Positions 58,653 through 64,000 of a stretch of 64,000 nucleotides of DNA are shown here, in pieces. This stretch comes from Atkinsonella hypoxylon. Taxonomy: Eukaryota > Ascomycota > Sordariomycetes > Hypocreales > Clavicipitaceae. The number at the start of each line of letters is the position of its first letter. Positions within the stretch are counted from its first letter, which is position 1. Under the pieces are notes generated by a model that was given only the letters and a program-made list of their open reading frames with translations, ran no database searches and was not told where the DNA came from. The stretch lies in contig JFHB01000001.1 of NCBI GenBank assembly GCA_000729835.1, forward strand, positions 310,001 to 374,000, given 5' to 3'. Made by a program: the position numbers and the translations under genes.

Positions 58653-59903
58653 ATGTCTGGAAATAGCAATGGTTTGCCCGAAGGCAGTCCAAACCAAGTT
58701 GTTCGCAGCCTTCGCGGCCGCTCCGTACGTCTCGCCAATCTCTCCAACACTGTCGTCGGTGGACTGGGTGTTCCGCTCAACAGCGAGGTCTCCTCCGGTA
58801 GCGTCGGTCATGCTCAGTCTCATCTCGTTCATGGTTCTTCGAGCTCAGGAGGACTTGCCATGCCACATGCCACGACCGACATGAGCATTGATCTTCAAGG
58901 CATGTATACCTCGACTCACAACAGCAACAATAACAACAGCTCAATATCGCATCATCTTGCTTTCCCGAGTGTAGCCCAATCTGTCCCTGGTTTCCCTCAG
59001 CAGCAGGTGTATTCTCAGTCGAACAACCTCTTCCAAATCCCAGGTTCGCTTTTCCCGACCCCAGCACGAGGTCGCGTGTTTCAAGGATACACCTTCAAAG
59101 ATCTTAGGATCGAGTTCGGAAGCCCCAAGCCTGTAGACCCTCGACAGACCGAGCTGCATGTGCTGAGAGCACTGGAGAATCTCTTAAGAAAGCCGCCTGC
59201 GCTTCCCGAGAACACGGTCGAAGAGCTGGAGCCGAAGAGGGTGTTTCCCGACTACATCAAGTTGCCAGACGATGCATCCCAGGAAGAACAGCAGGCGGCG
59301 GAGAAGATCAACAATGAGATAGCTGCCGAGTCGCAGCGGGTCGATCGCGAGCGGAACAACGAAGCGGCCAAGCGAAGCCGCAGGCTCAAGAACGAGAACC
59401 TGGACAACGCCAACAAGAAACTTGTTGAGAATGCGCTCTATATTGCCTGGCTCGAGGCCCAATTGAGCGCCATGGGCGGCCGACCAGAGGCATTTGACAC
59501 CATCGACCCCAGCGTCAAGCAACGCATCCACACCAAGATCGTGGAAAGCCGAGAGTCATTCTACGAACACCGCAAGAAGGACAAGAGCAAGCGGGAGACC
59601 AAGAAGCGCAGCGAGCACCACAAGAAGCGCGCTCTGCAGAAGCGAGAGCTCAACGAACGTGCGGCGCGGCAGTGCGCCGGGGCCGATCTGCATGGCCTCG
59701 ACAACATCATCGACACGGGCAGCCCGGCTTCGCTGGACGAGATGGTCGGTTTCCCTGACCGTTGCCTTTATGACGGCCAGGGGCAGCTGCCGCGGGGGAG
59801 GACTGATGGGATTGATGGCCTGTCGCTTACAAACAATGGCGATTTGGACGCGTCGTTCATGCTCATGGAGCATGAGCACGAGTGGGATCCTTGCTTGGCT
59901 TAG
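58653..59903 (+). CDS. bZIP transcription factor
   Basis: A 416-aa intronless protein. The bZIP basic region is at about 231-247 with the signature NNEAAKRSRR (N-x2-A-A-x2-S-R-R). A short zipper follows with heptad positions Leu250, Leu257, Ile264 and Leu271. The N-terminal 140 residues are Ser/Asn/Gln-rich, as in activation domains. A second Lys/Arg-rich helix-like stretch at about 300-345 (HRKKDKSKRETKKRSEHHKK) could serve nuclear import. The start is the ATG at 58653. DNA binding as a dimer follows from the family; target genes are unknown. The zipper is short for stable homodimers, so partner dependence is possible. Confidence 0.8.
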   Translation: MSGNSNGLPEGSPNQVVRSLRGRSVRLANLSNTVVGGLGVPLNSEVSSGSVGHAQSHLVHGSSSSGGLAMPHATTDMSIDLQGMYTSTHNSNNNNSSISHHLAFPSVAQSVPGFPQQQVYSQSNNLFQIPGSLFPTPARGRVFQGYTFKDLRIEFGSPKPVDPRQTELHVLRALENLLRKPPALPENTVEELEPKRVFPDYIKLPDDASQEEQQAAEKINNEIAAESQRVDRERNNEAAKRSRRLKNENLDNANKKLVENALYIAWLEAQLSAMGGRPEAFDTIDPSVKQRIHTKIVESRESFYEHRKKDKSKRETKKRSEHHKKRALQKRELNERAARQCAGADLHGLDNIIDTGSPASLDEMVGFPDRCLYDGQGQLPRGRTDGIDGLSLTNNGDLDASFMLMEHEHEWDPCLA

Positions 59904-60478
59904 GTGATGCAGAACATGGGCCATTCGCGGATGGTCATGATATGATGACGATACATGATTGAGAATCCGGGTTTTGCTTCTGTGGAGTTTGATATGCTTG
60001 GTGGACAAAGTACGCGAGCGCTTTGAACAGGGCAACGGTTTGAAACGACATGTCAAATTATTCACGCAATGCGTGGTTCAAGGTTGAAGGGGCTCTTGGA
60101 AGATTTCTAGGTTTTTTTTTTTTTTCCCAAGGTAACGTACGCTAGTTACGAAGTAATGATAACGACCCAAGTTATGATCCAGGCTGTCGATACCCAGATG
60201 TTGATTGAACGCCTTCGGCCATGATGTGGCGATGGAAGGGCGCCTTTGCCCCAAACTTGACGATCGGGCTTCTTTTTTTTTTTCCTCGGACCTGCCTGGT
60301 CAACGGACAAGAGTATATTTATTGTAGTGTATTTTCATCATTCATCCATTTCATCTATCGCGTGGACCGTGCCCGACAGTCGGTTAAGCCACCGTGTAGA
60401 ATAAATACGCCAGATGCCAAATATACACGCCCTGAAATACCCCCGGGCCTCAGCATCAAGAGTCATCGTTTCTCTTCC
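59904..60478. other. Convergent intergenic region
   Basis: 575 bp between the 3' ends of the bZIP and guanine deaminase genes, with poly-T tracts near 60113 and 60271. Probably 3' UTRs of both; nothing else is seen. Confidence 0.55.
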
Positions 60479-62106
60479 TCATCGTCTAGAGTGGACCAAG
60501 CGCCCATTAACCCAGACCTTCTTTGTATTTCGATCATCACCATTGTAAAGCCACTTCGCAATTCTCTGCTCCCACGTCTCCCAACCAAACACATCGACAT
60601 TACCCGCATCAACCCAGTCATTGCCATCCTCGCCGACTCTCAGACCATCGTCTCCGACAGCGCCGAGGCCAATCATCTGAGCGTCAAGCTGCTTGCCGAC
60701 CTCGAACCCGCCAACCTTGTCGCCGATGCCCAGACAGAGGGCCCCGCCCCTGGTGGCCAGATACAGCGACTCTTCCACCGTCAACTTGCTCTTTTCGCGA
60801 CATGCCTCGTCGTCAACTTGCATCGCAACATGGCGACTTACCAGCGTAGCCTGTCGGGCGGCCTCAAGCATGGAGGGCGAGTACCCGCCACTCATGTCTG
60901 TGCCCAAGCCAACATCGATGCCCTTCTCCCACATCCAGCGAACACGGGCCGCGCCGCTGGTTAAAGACGAGTTGCTGCATGGGCAGTGTGAGATCTTGGC
61001 CTGTTTCCGAGAGATGAGGCTCGCCTCGTCCTCCGTCAGATGGACTGCGTGAGCGAGGACAGTGTTGGGAGTGAGCAGTCCGTGATTATCGTAGACAGCA
61101 GCATACGACACGGCTTCAGGGAACATTCTCTTGACAAGTTCGACCTCGCCTTTGTTTTCTGATATGTGCGTCTGTACAGAGAGGCTTCTGTTCTTCTGGA
61201 GAGCAGCGAGCTCGTCCATGGCTTTATTCGAGCATGATGGCGCAAATCTGGGGGTCAGAATGGGCGATACCAATCGATAGCCAGGATCAATCTTGTCAAT
61301 ATGCGCAATGGTTTCTTGGGTCGCACGCAGAGAAGCCTCGGCCGATTCATCTCTATAGTAGTCCGGGCACAGCCTCTCTCTGTCCATGCAGACTCTTCCT
61401 ACAAAGGCGCGCTGTCCGATGGAGAGGCACAGATCAGCAAGGAGGTTCGTGGCAGGCACATCAATAGTAGCGTAGTATGTGGCAGTGGTTGTGCCATGAG
61501 CGAGAGTTCTCCGGATACAAGCCGTGTAGACCCTTTTTGCTTTGGCAAGATCTGATAGGCTGGACTCTAGAGGAAAGGTGTATTTCTCCAGCCAGTCCAG
61601 CAGAGTTGAGTTACCAAATATGCCCACGTTGGGATACTGAGAGGCGTGGACATGTGTGTCTGGTATATCTCAGGTCAGTCAGTCAGTCAGCCGCGGTGTC
61701 GTCAAAGCTCCATCGTCACCGAATGCTCCGTGTAACGTCGGACAATGAATGGGTATGAATCACCGACACAAGAACACAAAGGAACGAATACCACAACATC
61801 ACAACATCAGAACATCAGAACAATAGAAGAAAGCATACCAATAAATCCTGGAAAGAAAAACTGTCCCTCTCCACACTGCACAAAGTCAACCTCGCCCGCC
61901 TTCCACCCCGTCTGTCTCATCACCTCTTGCCTCGCCGCACTGACATCCTCACCATCTCTCACCACAGCAGTAATCCGTCCTCGCTCGTCCACCGCAACCG
62001 CCGCATGATGCAGATAATCCAGCTCAGCGCGAGATTTGCTGTGAATAAAAGTTCCCAAAAGGACCTGGAACCTTTTCCGTTCCGCCGCAAGTTTCGTAAG
62101 GACCAT
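60479..62106 (-). CDS. GUD1: Guanine deaminase
   Basis: Two exons on the minus strand, 62106-61839 and 61659-60479, with a 179-bp intron, giving 482 aa. The join completes the metal motif of the amidohydrolase family: PGFI-DTHVHAS (His92, His94). Further zinc and active-site features are THISEN, LAHAVHL, HCPCSNSSL and GTDMSGG. It converts guanine to xanthine with release of ammonia in purine salvage and catabolism, in the cytosol. The intron carries tandem CTGA units that supply several candidate branch sequences just before the acceptor. Length and motifs agree with the fungal family. Confidence 0.93.
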
Positions 62107-63118
62107 GGCTCCCTATGTCATGAAAGCGTGTTTTATGTGTGAGACCGTCTGTTCGTTTGTCCTTTTCTTCGACAGGAAAGGCATCTAAAATGGAAGAAGG
62201 AAAAAAGGCACACGGCCCGGCTGGTGACAAACGGTCTTTATAAGGTAGCACCACACCACGTGGCTTGTGTGCCAGATGTCCTCGAGCTGGAACCGTGAAT
62301 CACCGCTTCAAGATGACCTCGGGAACAGGTTTCAACACAGCATGCAGCACTATGCAAGGGCGTACAGCAGACACAGGCAGACGAAGGCGTACCACGAAGG
62401 AGATGAACGAGAATGCCCATGAGACATGCATGTCTTAGAGCGGAGCCCCACTTTCGCACGCAAGTAAGGTTCAAGGACCCGCGCGCGGCATTCGGTCGTC
62501 GCCGGCAGCCGAGTTTTATTTACTTGGGGGGGTTTTTTTCTTTTTTTTTTTTTTCCCGGTTAGCATGGTAATTTAATTAATTCGTCATTGATGACTTGGT
62601 GGCTTGACCTGAGTTGGGTCAAGATCAGGGGGTGTATAGTCGTGCACAACGAATTGAAATAGCATTTGTATTTCACATCTCGTATCGACAAGTCGTGGCC
62701 ATGCTTAATTGCCTACCTAATAGCTGCATTGCTTGGTGTCCGCTCTGACATAGACGCTCGTCAAAAAGTCCATCACGACGGAAGCAAAATTAGCAGAAAA
62801 AACCTCCTATAAATTGGGCAAGATATATATATCATAATGCATAAGCATGTCTATTAATTTATCGAAGAATCCATGCCTTTCTGCTGATGTCCGAAAAAAA
62901 GAACCCATGACGTGAATTCAACAATTTTCATCTCGACGACTTTGTTGGCAAACCGATGCCATCCCTGTCAGTCGCTGCCAAAATAAAGATGCGAGAGTCC
63001 TGCCTCAAACAGGCTTCTAAAGTCTACAGTAATAATATGCATTGTGCCTTGATTCATAAAATGTGTATATGTGAGTTTTCATTTTTCATTTGCGTTGTGC
63101 ATCTTCACGCCTGTCTGC
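62107..63118. other. Intergenic region between guanine deaminase and FAS beta
   Basis: About 1 kb that includes the guanine deaminase promoter and the 3' UTR of the fatty acid synthase gene. It holds a poly-T tract near 62535-62555 and AT-rich DNA around 62780-62870. No gene is seen. Confidence 0.55.
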
Positions 63119-64000
63119 TTATGCAGCAGCTCCTGGTCCATCATAGCCCACGCTGGACGAGCTCTCACTAACAGCCGTCTTGCTATCCTCTTCCTGCGTG
63201 TACTTGTCCCAGTTGGCCAAGACTGCGCCAATCTTAGGCGAGTTAGTCAACCTATACACGTCCTCAAAGTACTCCTTGGTCAACTCGAAGGGTTTGGCAG
63301 TGACGTTGGGAATGTACTTTCCAACAAGCTTGGAGGGATCGATGGTTGTCTTGTTGATCTTCTTGAGCAGGAATGATCGGAAGGGCTTGACACCGGACCG
63401 CAGGAAAGTTGAGTGGAAAGGCACGTCGATGCCACGAAGGGGAATAGTGGCGAAACCACGCTCAAGCTCGAGCGGCAGAGGCTTCTTCAATGTGGCCTCG
63501 GCACAGCCCCGGATGATCTCCCGTAAAGCCTCCTTGGCTTCCTCAATGTTGCTTCGCATCTCCTCAATATCAATCTGTTGCTTCTTGAGGAAGTTGGTTA
63601 CTCCAGCAAGTGTGTCCAGTGCGCGCAGATCACCAGCACACACGTATTGCATATTGGCAATGTTGTAGTTGACAATCTCCAGCAACCAGCCAGTCTCCTC
63701 CGCGATGCTGTTGACAACAAACTGAAGAGCTTCCTCATTGAACGTCTTGGAGATACGGCTGGGGTTCACGGCACACATGGAGTAGTTAGATCGACCAGCA
63801 GCGTCACGCTCGACGGCCACTTGCATGGTCAAGCCGCGATAGAAGACAACGGACACCAGGGACTCGATGGGCATGACATCAGCCAACGCAGCAAGAGCAG
63901 AATACTCACCCAGTGAGTGACCTGCAAAGGTGCTGTCGCGGGGAACCAAGCCCTTGGACTTCATGTCCTCGAAACTGGCCTTCTCCATCAGTGTAAGGGC
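63119..64000 (-). CDS. FAS1: Fatty acid synthase subunit beta, C-terminal malonyl/palmitoyl transferase part (partial)
   Basis: The C-terminal 293 residues of a minus-strand gene that runs off the right edge. The visible part is the malonyl/palmitoyl transferase domain: the nucleophile elbow AGHSLGEYSALAAL is near the window edge, followed by RGLTMQ, the SNYSMCAVNP stretch and the FHSTFLRSGVKPFR block holding the catalytic His. Fungal type I FAS is an alpha6-beta6 barrel, and this domain both loads malonyl groups and releases palmitoyl-CoA. The family's beta subunit is about 2000 aa, so most of the gene lies outside. The frame is open to the last base. Confidence 0.95.
   Translation of the reverse strand, partial: ALTLMEKASFEDMKSKGLVPRDSTFAGHSLGEYSALAALADVMPIESLVSVVFYRGLTMQVAVERDAAGRSNYSMCAVNPSRISKTFNEEALQFVVNSIAEETGWLLEIVNYNIANMQYVCAGDLRALDTLAGVTNFLKKQQIDIEEMRSNIEEAKEALREIIRGCAEATLKKPLPLELERGFATIPLRGIDVPFHSTFLRSGVKPFRSFLLKKINKTTIDPSKLVGKYIPNVTAKPFELTKEYFEDVYRLTNSPKIGAVLANWDKYTQEEDSKTAVSESSSSVGYDGPGAAA

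Noticed and set aside
60221..60964. 247-codon plus-strand frame over the guanine deaminase 3' half
   Set aside because: Overlaps the C-terminal exon of a motif-complete guanine deaminase on the other strand.
1..64000. CRISPR arrays, bacterial operons, Shine-Dalgarno sites, rRNA genes
   Set aside because: The window is fungal; tandem arrays have units too short and no spacers, and no 5S or other rRNA segment was recognised by eye.

Overview
The window is nuclear DNA of a filamentous ascomycete. Genes are spaced, carry short 57-180 bp introns (GT...AG, with CTGAC/CTAAC-type branch sequences close to the acceptor), and include families typical of Pezizomycotina: an XlnR/Xyr1 regulator, a HET-C2-type glycolipid transfer protein and a fused AspRS-DUF2156 enzyme. 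Protein similarity to Xyr1 points to Sordariomycetes, probably Hypocreales; the species cannot be named from sequence alone.

Layout. 1-5.4 kb: the edge of a minus-strand gene, a mitochondrial-type phospholipase A2, and mitoribosomal mL44. 5.8-9.5 kb: a small mitochondrial membrane protein whose first exon is only the ATG, then a RING-H2 E3 ligase. 10.8-16.9 kb: a divergent pair, erdS (AspRS fused to an aminoacyl-transfer domain, predicted ergosteryl-aspartate synthase) and an alpha/beta hydrolase in the position expected for erdH. 18.7-24.1 kb: a divergent GLTP/HET-C2 gene and a phospholipase D. 25.7-29.1 kb: BRO1. 30 kb: a short F-box ORF. 31.5-38.7 kb: a cytochrome b2-type FMN dehydrogenase, CTF18 and mitoribosomal uS4m. 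38.7-41.9 kb: gene-free, holding a 260-bp MITE-like element with a 5-bp target duplication. 41.9-44.7 kb: a Zn2Cys6 regulator. 44.7-53.8 kb: about 9 kb without a supportable gene, full of short tandem repeats, leading into xyr1 (53.8-56.8 kb). 58.7-64 kb: a bZIP factor, guanine deaminase, and the C-terminal end of fatty acid synthase beta.

How the genes relate. The left 24 kb is rich in lipid genes: phospholipase A2, sterol aminoacylation and its probable reversal, glycolipid transfer, and phospholipase D. The divergent erdS/erdH pair is the clearest functional system: one enzyme would load Asp-tRNA and pass aspartate to ergosterol, the other would hydrolyse the ester. Two head-to-head pairs involve mitochondrial genes (mL44 with the small membrane protein; uS4m with CTF18). 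Intergenic DNA carries two recurring words, ACCTAGGTA-type palindromes and TACGGAGTA, and many 7-11 bp minisatellites.

All exon boundaries were worked out by eye from frame, splice consensus and family continuity; none was confirmed by transcript data or a database search.
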